Notes under the pieces: generated by a model
Databases searched by the model: none
What the model was told of the DNA's origin: nothing
Seen by the model: the letters and a program-made list of their open reading frames with translations, nothing else
Program-made: the position numbers and the translations under genes
Assembly (NCBI GenBank): GCA_050742415.1
Contig: JBOGIF010000142.1
Span: forward strand, 1-14,824
DNA from: JBOGIF01 sp050742415
GTDB taxonomy: Bacteria > Actinomycetota > Acidimicrobiia > Acidimicrobiales > AC-14
DNA: 14,824 nt
Direction: 5' to 3'
In this document: piece by piece, positions 7,159 to 12,921 of the stretch
Numbering within the stretch: position 1 is the first letter of the stretch
Layout of the letters: each line of letters opens with the position of its first letter

Positions 7159-8043
7159 CTAGGGGTTGCTCGGCCGGGTGGTCGTGGTAGCGGGGGCGGT
7201 GGCGTTGCCAGCGCCGCATTTCAGGACCTTCTCGCACGCGATGCGCACGGGCACGGCGTAGAAGACCCGGTCCGTGGCCGACCCACCGGGGTCGTAGTCG
7301 CGTGAGAGCACGCCCAAAACTTCGCCCTTGTCGTTCAGCAGCGGACCGCCCTGGCGCCCGTCGTCGGTGAAGATGTTGTGCTGGATGGCGCCGGCCGAGA
7401 CGCCTGAGACGGCGCCCGCGGTGACCCCACCGGTCCCTGCCGCGCCGTAGACCTTGTTGGCGTCCCGGCCGTTGGGGATCTCGTCGGACCAGCGCAGAGT
7501 CGGCGCGGCGCGCGACACCACCAATAGTGCCAGGTCGCGCTCCTCCTGCCAGGTCCAGAGGGTGGCCTCCTGCTGGTTGCCGCCGCTGCGGACGACTATC
7601 CCCGGCCCCGGGACCCGGGTGGAGGCCCGCACGACCGACAGCGACGTCAACAGGTAGCTCTGGCCGCCGAAGGCGCCGGCCACGAAGGCCGATCCCTGGA
7701 CCGGGCGGCCGGCGTCGTCGAGGGTGGAGACCGACCACACCGACGGCGCGACCTTGCGGGCCAGCGCTTCGGGGCTCAGGCTCACCGGCTTGGTGGTGGT
7801 CGTCGCCTCGGCCCCGGCCGGCACGGCCGGGGCTTCGGGAACGGGGTCGGTGCCGGGGTCGGCCACCTTGATCTGGCCGGTCTCGGACCTCGTGTACACG
7901 AGGGCGCCCAGAAACCCGAACGTCACCGACAACACCAGGGCGATGATGACGGCGCCGAGGATGTTGGGAGGCCAGAACAGCTGGCGGAGGATCGGCTCGT
8001 CCGTGTCGTTCGACAGCCCGATGTAGCGGATCCAGTCACTCAC
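7159..8043 (-). CDS. Membrane-anchored trypsin-like serine protease homologue, catalytic residues missing
   Basis: The 294-residue product has a cytoplasmic N-terminus of about 27 residues, a membrane helix at about 28-50, a Pro/Thr-rich linker (60-88), a trypsin-like/HtrA-type domain (about 90-270) and a Thr-rich tail. The fold is recognisable from SVWSV, GSAFVAG, SYLLTSLSVV, RDLALLVV and GRQGGPLLNDKGEVLGV. Alignment by eye with the family motifs TNAHVV, DLALL and GNSGGPLL puts Ser136 in place of the catalytic His and Gln231 in place of the nucleophile Ser, while Asp170 is kept. It is therefore probably a pseudoenzyme, perhaps a binding or scaffold protein on the outer membrane face. C270 and C276 could form a disulfide. 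The start is GTG with a perfect AGGAGG upstream. It lies 22 bp downstream of mrp on the same strand and probably shares its transcript. Confidence 0.8.
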   Translation of the reverse strand: MSDWIRYIGLSNDTDEPILRQLFWPPNILGAVIIALVLSVTFGFLGALVYTRSETGQIKVADPGTDPVPEAPAVPAGAEATTTTKPVSLSPEALARKVAPSVWSVSTLDDAGRPVQGSAFVAGAFGGQSYLLTSLSVVRASTRVPGPGIVVRSGGNQQEATLWTWQEERDLALLVVSRAAPTLRWSDEIPNGRDANKVYGAAGTGGVTAGAVSGVSAGAIQHNIFTDDGRQGGPLLNDKGEVLGVLSRDYDPGGSATDRVFYAVPVRIACEKVLKCGAGNATAPATTTTRPSNP

Positions 8044-8065
8044 CGGCCGCTCCTCCTGCGCTCAC

Positions 8066-9232
8066 TCATCGGGCGCCCAGGCGCTGCTCGACGGCATCGA
8101 GGAGCCGCGCCGTGCAACCGTCCATCCGGGGCGGCGGGAGCAGCTCGGTGGCGATACGGCCGGCGATGGCCGCAAAGGTGGTGGCGGCCACGCTTCCCGA
8201 GGTCGTGGACGACAGCGGCCGGCCGGCGTCGTTAGCGGCGCTCACCGCGGGCTCCAGCGGCACCTGGCCGAGCAGCGGCACCCCCAGGTCGCCGGCAAGA
8301 GCAGCTCCGCCGCCCACCCCGAACAACGGGTAGGCCTCGCCGTGGTCGCACGTGAACGCGCTCATGTTCTCGACTATCCCGAGCACCTTCAGGTAGGACC
8401 GTCGGGCCATGTCGGCCACCCGCGCCGCCACCTTCTGCGCCGCGAGGGCGGGGGTGGTCACCACCAGCAGCTCGGCCCGGGGCAGGAGGCGACCCAGCGC
8501 CATCTGCACGTCGCCGGTGCCGGGAGGCATGTCGAGCAGCAGGTAGTCCATGTCGCCCCACGCCACCTTGAGCAGGAACTCCTCCAGCGCCTTCGCCAGC
8601 ATGAGGCCGCGCCACATGATTGCCATGTCCTCGTCGTCGACGAGAAAGCCCATGCTCACGACCTTGATCCGGCCGGGCCCCACAGCGATCTCGTGGGGCT
8701 TGATCCGACGGTCGTCGCCCGCTCCCAGTCGCCCGGTGATACCAAGCATCCGGGGAACGCTGAAGCCCCAGATGTCGGCGTCGAGGACCCCCACGGTGAA
8801 GCCCCGTTCCGCCAGCGCCGATGCCAAGTTCACGGTGACGCTGCTCTTGCCGACCCCGCCCTTGCCGCTGGCGACAGCGATTATCCGCGTGGTGAGCGGC
8901 ACCTGGGTGTCCGGGGCATTCTCGGACGCATTCCGGCGCGCCCGCTGCATCACCTGGCTGCGCTGGACCTGGTCCATCTCCCCGAACCGGACCTTCACGC
9001 CGGTCACGCCCGGAACGCCGCGCACCTTGGACTCGGCGTCGTCGCGGATCTGCACCCGGAGCGGGCACCCGGCGATGGTGAGAGCAACGGCGACGATCAC
9101 GAACCCTTCGGCGTCGACCTCGATGCCGTTGACCATGCCGAGATCCACGATGTTGTCGCCCAGCTCGGGGTCCACGACGCCGCGCAGAGCACCCCGGATC
9201 GCGTCTTCGGAAGGCAGCACGAGGGTCTCCAT
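8066..9232 (-). CDS. mrp: Mrp/ApbC (NBP35-type) iron-sulfur cluster carrier ATPase
   Basis: The 388-residue product has an N-terminal MIP18/DUF59 domain (about 1-80, with VVDPELGDNIVDLGMV and LTIAGCPL, C56). A P-loop ATPase follows, with the deviant Walker A ASGKGGVGKSS (about 121-131), DADIWG (150-155) and LLLDMPPGTGD (231-241). This is the classic bacterial Mrp layout; the family binds and transfers Fe-S clusters in the cytoplasm. The usual C-terminal CxxC after ENMS is reduced to one cysteine here (ENMSAFTCDHGEAYPLFG, C295). The chosen start, ATG 9232, opens METLVLPSEDAIRGAL, matching the usual N-terminus. The frame stays open for 33 codons upstream, but that stretch runs into the divergent regulator gene. 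The neighbours (SufR-like regulator, A-type carrier) strongly support an Fe-S role. Confidence 0.93.
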   Translation of the reverse strand: METLVLPSEDAIRGALRGVVDPELGDNIVDLGMVNGIEVDAEGFVIVAVALTIAGCPLRVQIRDDAESKVRGVPGVTGVKVRFGEMDQVQRSQVMQRARRNASENAPDTQVPLTTRIIAVASGKGGVGKSSVTVNLASALAERGFTVGVLDADIWGFSVPRMLGITGRLGAGDDRRIKPHEIAVGPGRIKVVSMGFLVDDEDMAIMWRGLMLAKALEEFLLKVAWGDMDYLLLDMPPGTGDVQMALGRLLPRAELLVVTTPALAAQKVAARVADMARRSYLKVLGIVENMSAFTCDHGEAYPLFGVGGGAALAGDLGVPLLGQVPLEPAVSAANDAGRPLSSTTSGSVAATTFAAIAGRIATELLPPPRMDGCTARLLDAVEQRLGAR

Positions 9233-9281
9233 GGTTTCCACCGGTTGAATTTTACCGGGGTTCACCGTTACTATTCCACCC
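9233..9281. promoter_or_regulatory. Divergent mrp / sufR-like promoter with repeated ACC(G/C) motifs
   Basis: On the plus strand TTGAAT (9245-9250) and TACTAT (9269-9274) are 18 bp apart, and the regulator's GTG begins 8 nt after the -10. With no Shine-Dalgarno present, this fits a leaderless mRNA. On the minus strand TAAAAT (9254-9249) fits a -10 for mrp with a leader of about 10 nt. Four similar units, TTCCACCGG, TTTTACCGG, GTTCACCGT and ATTCCACCCG, have their A(CC) at 9240, 9254, 9264 and 9278, with 14-10-14 spacing across the whole gap. They are candidate operator units for the SufR-like protein. Confidence 0.45.
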
Positions 9282-9968
9282 GTGGACGGGACCTCGCGCC
9301 TGGCCGTGTTCAAGGCCCTTGGCGACAACACCCGCTACGCGATCTACCTGGAGCTGGCGCGCGCCGAGTTCCCACTCTCCACCTCCGACGTCGCCGACAC
9401 GCTAGGCCTGCATCCCAACACCGTGCGACCCCACCTCGAGCGGATGCGCGAGGTGGGTCTTCTCACCGTCGAGGCCGACGGCCGCGGCACGGTGGGCCGG
9501 CCGCAGCACCGCTACCTGCTCGCCCCCGACGCGCCCTCGCTCGGTCTGGAGGCACCGGCCTCACCGATGCTGGCCGGCATGTTGGCGTCGCTCGCGGCCG
9601 ACGTCGGCGTGGCACCCGACGACGCGGCCATCGCCGGGGCCAGGCAGGGCCGGGCTCTGGCCAGCGCCGAAGCTGGCACGAACCGCTCCTCGGACCGCCG
9701 GCTCCGCAGCGGGTGCACCGAGGCGGTCGCCGCCATGCTCTCCGACCTTGGCTTCGACCCCGCGGTCGTCGACGCCGGCAACCGGGCCACCATCGCCTTC
9801 GCCCACTGCCCATACCGGGAGCTCGCCGAGGCCCATCCGGAGGTCATCTGCCATCTCCACCGGGGCCTGATCGAGGGCTACGTGGAGTCGTTCGACGGCG
9901 CCGGGGTCGAGCGCTTCTCCACCCTCGCCGACCGCGAGCCGTGCCAGGTAGAGCTGTCTTTCCGGTAG
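9282..9968 (+). CDS. SufR-like iron-sulfur-sensing winged-helix transcriptional regulator
   Basis: The 228-residue product has a winged-helix DNA-binding domain at about 5-80 (LAVFKALGDNTRYAIYLEL, LSTSDVADTLGLHPNTVRPHLERM, wing GRPQHRYLL). The effector domain carries cysteines C145, C176, C190 and C221. The segment AHCPYRELAEAHPEVICHLHRGLIEG, with C176-x13-C190, plus the distal REPC, is the SufR-type layout. SufR family members use such cysteines to bind an Fe-S cluster and repress suf genes when clusters are sufficient. Here it is divergent from mrp and upstream of an A-type carrier gene, so it probably controls both and itself. The GTG start has no Shine-Dalgarno and sits 8 nt past a -10-like TACTAT, suggesting leaderless translation. 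The next gene follows after 33 bp. The family call rests on motif recognition; other cysteine-rich ArsR-like sensors are possible. Confidence 0.82.
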   Translation: MDGTSRLAVFKALGDNTRYAIYLELARAEFPLSTSDVADTLGLHPNTVRPHLERMREVGLLTVEADGRGTVGRPQHRYLLAPDAPSLGLEAPASPMLAGMLASLAADVGVAPDDAAIAGARQGRALASAEAGTNRSSDRRLRSGCTEAVAAMLSDLGFDPAVVDAGNRATIAFAHCPYRELAEAHPEVICHLHRGLIEGYVESFDGAGVERFSTLADREPCQVELSFR

Positions 9969-10001
9969 TCTGATGCCTAGAACGCCTTTCGGGAGGAACC
10001 G

Positions 10002-10322
10002 ATGATCACTGTCACTGACACTGCGTCCACCAAGGTCCAGGAGCTGATCAAGGCCGAAGGCAACGCCGACCTTGCCCTGCGCGTCGCCGTACGGCCTGGT
10101 GGCTGCTCCGGGTTCAGCTACGAGATGTTCTTCGACACCGACATCGCGGCCGACGACACGGTGGCCGAGAGCGGTGGCGTGCGCATCGTGATCGACCAGG
10201 CCAGCGCCGCATACCTGAAGGGCGCGTCGCTCGACTACAAGGACGGCCTCCAGGGCGCCGGGTTCGCCATAAACAACCCCAACGCCACTCGCAGCTGCGG
10301 CTGCGGCCAGTCCTTCAGCTGA
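10002..10322 (+). CDS. A-type iron-sulfur carrier / assembly protein (HesB/IscA/ErpA family)
   Basis: This 106-residue protein shows the full A-type signature. C35 lies in RPGGCSGFSYEM, C99 and C101 lie in the terminal SCGCGQSF, and the conserved GAGFAINNPNA segment comes before them. These three cysteines hold a [2Fe-2S] or [4Fe-4S] cluster for hand-over to target apoproteins in the cytoplasm. The length is normal for the family (about 105-120 residues). The ATG start has a strong GGGAGGA Shine-Dalgarno about 5 bases upstream. It follows the SufR-like regulator by 33 bp on the same strand, facing away from mrp, which makes a compact Fe-S module. ErpA and IscA cannot be told apart here. The RidA-family frame begins inside its stop codon. 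Confidence 0.95.
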   Translation: MITVTDTASTKVQELIKAEGNADLALRVAVRPGGCSGFSYEMFFDTDIAADDTVAESGGVRIVIDQASAAYLKGASLDYKDGLQGAGFAINNPNATRSCGCGQSFS

Positions 10323-10681
10323 CACCCGACACCCCGGCGCCGATCGGGCCCTACCGGCCGGTCGTCCGCGCCGGTGACTGGCTGGTCTCTTCCGGGCAAC
10401 TGGGCCTCTCGTCCGGAAAGCTGCTCGACGGGATCGAGGCCCAGACCAGCCAGGCCCTGGCCAACTTGAACGACCTCCTGGAAGCCGAAGGGGCGTCGCT
10501 GCGGTCGGTGACCAAGACCACCGTCTTCCTCCGCCACATGAGCGACTTCGCCAGCATGAACGAGGTCTACGCCGACGCCTTCGGGGACCACCGGCCGGCC
10601 CGTTCGACGATTGGGGTGGCCGAGCTACCCCTCGGTGCACTCGTCGAGATCGAGGCCTGGGCCCACAGCCCGCTGTCCTAG
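10319..10681 (+). CDS. RidA-family (YjgF/YER057c/UK114) reactive intermediate deaminase
   Basis: About 120 residues. The N-terminus reads TPDTPAPIGPYRPVVRAGDWLVSSGQ, the centre LDGIEAQTSQALANLNDLLEAEG, and the C-terminus PARSTIGVAELPLGALVEIEAWA. R95 and E110 correspond to the substrate-binding Arg105 and Glu120 of E. coli RidA, which hydrolyses 2-aminoacrylate and related imines that damage PLP enzymes. The start is unusual. No ATG, GTG or TTG precedes the conserved IGPY motif in frame, and the only near-cognate codon at the right place is CTG 10319, overlapping the upstream TGA as CTGA. A TTG at 10466 would delete half the fold. Translation is probably coupled to the A-type carrier. The gene converges on the GlnR-like gene with a 4-bp gap. 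It clearly belongs to the broad Rid superfamily; the subgroup is not certain. Confidence 0.82.
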   Translation: MTPDTPAPIGPYRPVVRAGDWLVSSGQLGLSSGKLLDGIEAQTSQALANLNDLLEAEGASLRSVTKTTVFLRHMSDFASMNEVYADAFGDHRPARSTIGVAELPLGALVEIEAWAHSPLS

Positions 10682-10685
10682 GTCG

Positions 10686-11366
10686 TCACAGCCCCCAACG
10701 CGACTGGCCGAAGCGGTACCCGACCGACCGCACCGTCTGGATCAACCCGGCGTGCTCCTCGCTGAGCTTGGCCCGCAACCGCCGTATGTGGACGTCGACG
10801 GTTCGGGCCCCTCCGTAGTACTCGTAGCCCCAGACCCGTGAAAGCAGGATCTCCCGGGTGAACACCTTCCCGGGGTGCGTCGCCAGGAACTTCAGCAGCT
10901 CGTACTCCATGTAAGTGAGGTCGAGAGAGCGTCCCGAGATGGCGGCCTGGTAGGTCTCCAGGTTGAGCACGAGCTCCCCGTACTCGATCAGCTCGGGCCT
11001 GGTCCCCCGCCCGGTGCGCCAGAACAGGTGCTGCAGGCGGGCCTCGAGCTCGCGGGACCGGAGCGGCATCACGCAGAAGTCGTCGAACAGCTCCTCGCGC
11101 AGCTCCATGGTGTCGAGCTGAGCACCGCTGACCAACAGCAGCAGTGGCTCCAGCGGGATGTCGCGCTTGCGCAGAGACCGGCACAGGGCCATGGCCCCGT
11201 CGGACTCCTCGGCGGCACAGACGAGAGCGCCGGCCCAGCCGTCCTCCGGCTCGAGACGGGTGGCGTCGTCGGCGGTTATTGCTGCCCGCCACGGGTACCC
11301 ACCCTCAGCGAGCACGGTGCTCAGCGCCGGCGGCGGCGGGTCGGGGTAGACCAGAAGGGGCTCCAT
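10686..11366 (-). CDS. GlnR-like orphan OmpR-family regulator with atypical receiver domain
   Basis: 226 residues. The degenerate receiver domain (about 1-115) has A51 where OmpR-type receivers carry the phosphoacceptor Asp and M100 (CVMPL) where they carry the conserved Lys of KP, so normal phosphorylation looks impossible. The winged-helix domain (about 126-220) has LDLTYMEYELLKFLATHPG, VFTREILLSRVWGYEYYGG and RTVDVHIRRLRAKL, very close to actinobacterial GlnR. GlnR governs nitrogen assimilation, including glnA and amtB. The gene lies 17 bp downstream of a glutamine synthetase gene on the same strand, so it is probably co-transcribed with it, supporting the nitrogen call. The ATG at 11366 opens MEPLLVYPD like other GlnR proteins; an AGGAG lies rather far upstream. 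Another orphan OmpR-type regulator remains possible. Confidence 0.8.
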   Translation of the reverse strand: MEPLLVYPDPPPPALSTVLAEGGYPWRAAITADDATRLEPEDGWAGALVCAAEESDGAMALCRSLRKRDIPLEPLLLLVSGAQLDTMELREELFDDFCVMPLRSRELEARLQHLFWRTGRGTRPELIEYGELVLNLETYQAAISGRSLDLTYMEYELLKFLATHPGKVFTREILLSRVWGYEYYGGARTVDVHIRRLRAKLSEEHAGLIQTVRSVGYRFGQSRWGL

Positions 11367-11383
11367 GTGCGGGCGCTCTTCTC

Positions 11384-12715
11384 CTAGAGGATCGAGAGGT
11401 AGCGGTCGATCTCGAACGGGGTCACCTGCGTCTTGTATCCGTCCCACTCCGCCCGCTTGTTGCGTATGAACCATTCGAAGACGTGCTCGCCCAGGGCCTC
11501 CGGCAGCAGCTCCGAGCGCTCCATGACGGTGATCGCCTCGTCGAGCGAGCCCGGGAGCTCCTCGACACCCTCGGCCATCCGCTCCTCCGGCGTCATCTCG
11601 TACAGGTTGGCCGTGAGCTCGGGTGGCAGCTCGTAGGACTCCTCGATTCCTTTGAGTCCGGCGGCCAGGATGACGGCGAAGGCCAGGTAGGGGTTGCAGG
11701 CCGGGTCGGGAGAGCGGAACTCGATCCGCGTCGACGACTCCTTGCCCTTCTTCGAGCCGGGGATGCGGACAAGCGCCGAGCGGTTGTTACGGGCCCACGC
11801 CACGTACACCGGCGCCTCGAAGCCCACCACCAGACGCTTGTAGGAGTTGACCCACTGGTTGGTGATGGCGGTGATCTCGCGGGCATGGCGCAGCAGCCCG
11901 GCCACGAACCCCTTGGCCACCTTCGAGAGGTGGGCCTCGTCGCCGGCGTCGTAGAAGGCGTTCACGTCGCCTTCGAACAGCGACAGGTGGGTGTGCATCC
12001 CGGAACCCTGGACGCCGGCCAACGGCTTCGGCATGAAGGTGGCGTGGACACCGCGTTCGAGCGCGATCTCCTTGACCACCAGCTTGAAGGTCGTGACGTT
12101 GTCCGCCATCGTCAGCGCGTCGGTGTAGCTGAGGTCGATCTCGTGCTGGCTGGGCGCATCCTCGTGGTGGCTGTAGCGCACCGGGATGCCCACCGCCTCG
12201 AGCGCAAGGATGGTCCGCCTCCGCAGATCGGTGGCCACGTCCACCGTCGTCAGGTCGAAGTAGGAGCCCGAATCGAGCGGCTTGGGCTCGGGATCCAAGG
12301 CGTCGGCGAAGTAGAAGAACTCCATGTCGGGGGCGACGTAGAACGAGAAGCCAAGCTCTCGCGCCGCGTCGAGCTGGCGGCGCAGCACGTGGCGCGGGTC
12401 GCCCGCGAAGGGCACGTCGTCGAGGGTCGTGACGTCGCAGAACATCCGGGCCACGGGCGTCTCGTCCCCCCGCCAGGGAAGCAGCTCGAAGGTGTTGGGG
12501 TCGGGGTGCAGCAGCATGTCGCTCTCCTGCACCCGGCTGAAGCCGTCGATGGCCGAGCCGTCGAAGGTCATCCCCTCCTCGAAGGCGCTCTCCAGCTCGC
12601 CCGGCACGATGGCCACCGACTTGAGCTGGCCCAACACGTCGGTGAACCACAGACGGATGAAGCGGATGCCGCGCTCCTCGACGGACCTGAGCACGTAGTC
12701 CTGTTGGCGTTCCAT
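11384..12715 (-). CDS. glnA: Glutamine synthetase type I, alpha-like (GlnA2-like)
   Basis: This 443-residue enzyme makes glutamine from glutamate, ammonia and ATP, and the family forms dodecamers. Visible signatures are RLWFTDVLGQLKSVAI (21-36), TFDGSAIDGF (50-59), metal-site PDMEFF (129-134), HHEDAPSQHEIDL (183-195), FMPKPLAGVQGSGMHTHLSLFEG (227-249) and NRSALVRIP (311-319). Compact length, R61 in GFSRVQESDM and the C-terminal LYEMTPEERMAEG place it with type I-alpha enzymes. In Bacillus the matching Arg62 mediates glutamine feedback. Mycobacterial GlnA2 is similar in length and sequence. Y372 lies in the adenylylation-loop position, but I-alpha enzymes are not normally adenylylated. The ATG start has AAGGA about 7 nt upstream. 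It is divergent from the second glutamine synthetase and followed after 17 bp by the GlnR-like gene. A role in gamma-glutamyl polyamine ligation cannot be excluded but is less likely. Confidence 0.93.
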   Translation of the reverse strand: MERQQDYVLRSVEERGIRFIRLWFTDVLGQLKSVAIVPGELESAFEEGMTFDGSAIDGFSRVQESDMLLHPDPNTFELLPWRGDETPVARMFCDVTTLDDVPFAGDPRHVLRRQLDAARELGFSFYVAPDMEFFYFADALDPEPKPLDSGSYFDLTTVDVATDLRRRTILALEAVGIPVRYSHHEDAPSQHEIDLSYTDALTMADNVTTFKLVVKEIALERGVHATFMPKPLAGVQGSGMHTHLSLFEGDVNAFYDAGDEAHLSKVAKGFVAGLLRHAREITAITNQWVNSYKRLVVGFEAPVYVAWARNNRSALVRIPGSKKGKESSTRIEFRSPDPACNPYLAFAVILAAGLKGIEESYELPPELTANLYEMTPEERMAEGVEELPGSLDEAITVMERSELLPEALGEHVFEWFIRNKRAEWDGYKTQVTPFEIDRYLSIL

Positions 12716-12921
12716 GGCTGTCCTTCCCTGATGGGCCGGCTACTGCCGCGCTATCTTCGCAGCCGTCTGAGCGCCAACCGCCTAGTTCACACGGGATTCA
12801 TCGAGGCGCAACGGATGGGAAACCCGCCAGCGGCAGCGTGAGGGCCGCTCGCCTACGGTGGGCTGACCGCACCGGTGAGCGACGTCCGAACCACGGCGTC
12901 CATCGAACGAGGGGGAGAATC
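12716..12921. promoter_or_regulatory. Divergent promoter region between the two glutamine synthetase genes
   Basis: This 206-bp gene-free stretch lies between two start codons. It contains the AAGGA ribosome site of the minus-strand gene, the CGAGGGGGAG site of the plus-strand gene (about 12908-12917) and a GlnR-like half-box. A TACGGT (around 12853) fits the TAnnnT -10 pattern for the plus strand. On the minus strand a TTGGCG lies upstream of weak -10 candidates near GATAGC. No tRNA or clear riboswitch fold was seen. A GTG at 12838 in frame with the plus-strand gene is judged not to be its start. Confidence 0.6.
12808..12823 (+). promoter_or_regulatory. Candidate GlnR-like half-box (GCAAC-n6-GAAAC)
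   Basis: GCAAC (12808-12812), six bases, then GAAAC (12819-12823) reproduces the a-site/b-site order and 11-bp pitch of the actinobacterial GlnR box (gTnAc-n6-GaAAc), with one mismatch in the a-site. Flanking positions at the same pitch do not extend it convincingly. It lies between two glutamine synthetase genes, next to an operon encoding a GlnR-like protein. Confidence 0.4.

Noticed and set aside
9233..9331. Longer N-terminus of Mrp from an upstream in-frame start
   Set aside because: It would run through the divergent promoter and into the SufR-like gene; METLVLPSEDAI matches the usual DUF59 start.
11144..12841. A 565-codon open frame on the plus strand across the minus-strand glutamine synthetase gene
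   Set aside because: It is antisense to a clearly conserved enzyme, its translation is low-complexity and matches no family; such long shadow frames are expected at this GC content.
12838..12921. Earlier GTG start for the second glutamine synthetase, adding 28 residues
   Set aside because: The extra residues are Arg-rich and not family-like, while GTG 12922 has a strong Shine-Dalgarno and gives the normal length.
12716..12921. Possible tRNA-Sec or other structured RNA in the largest intergenic gap
   Set aside because: No cloverleaf, T-loop or long acceptor stem could be drawn; only short GC-rich hairpins are present.
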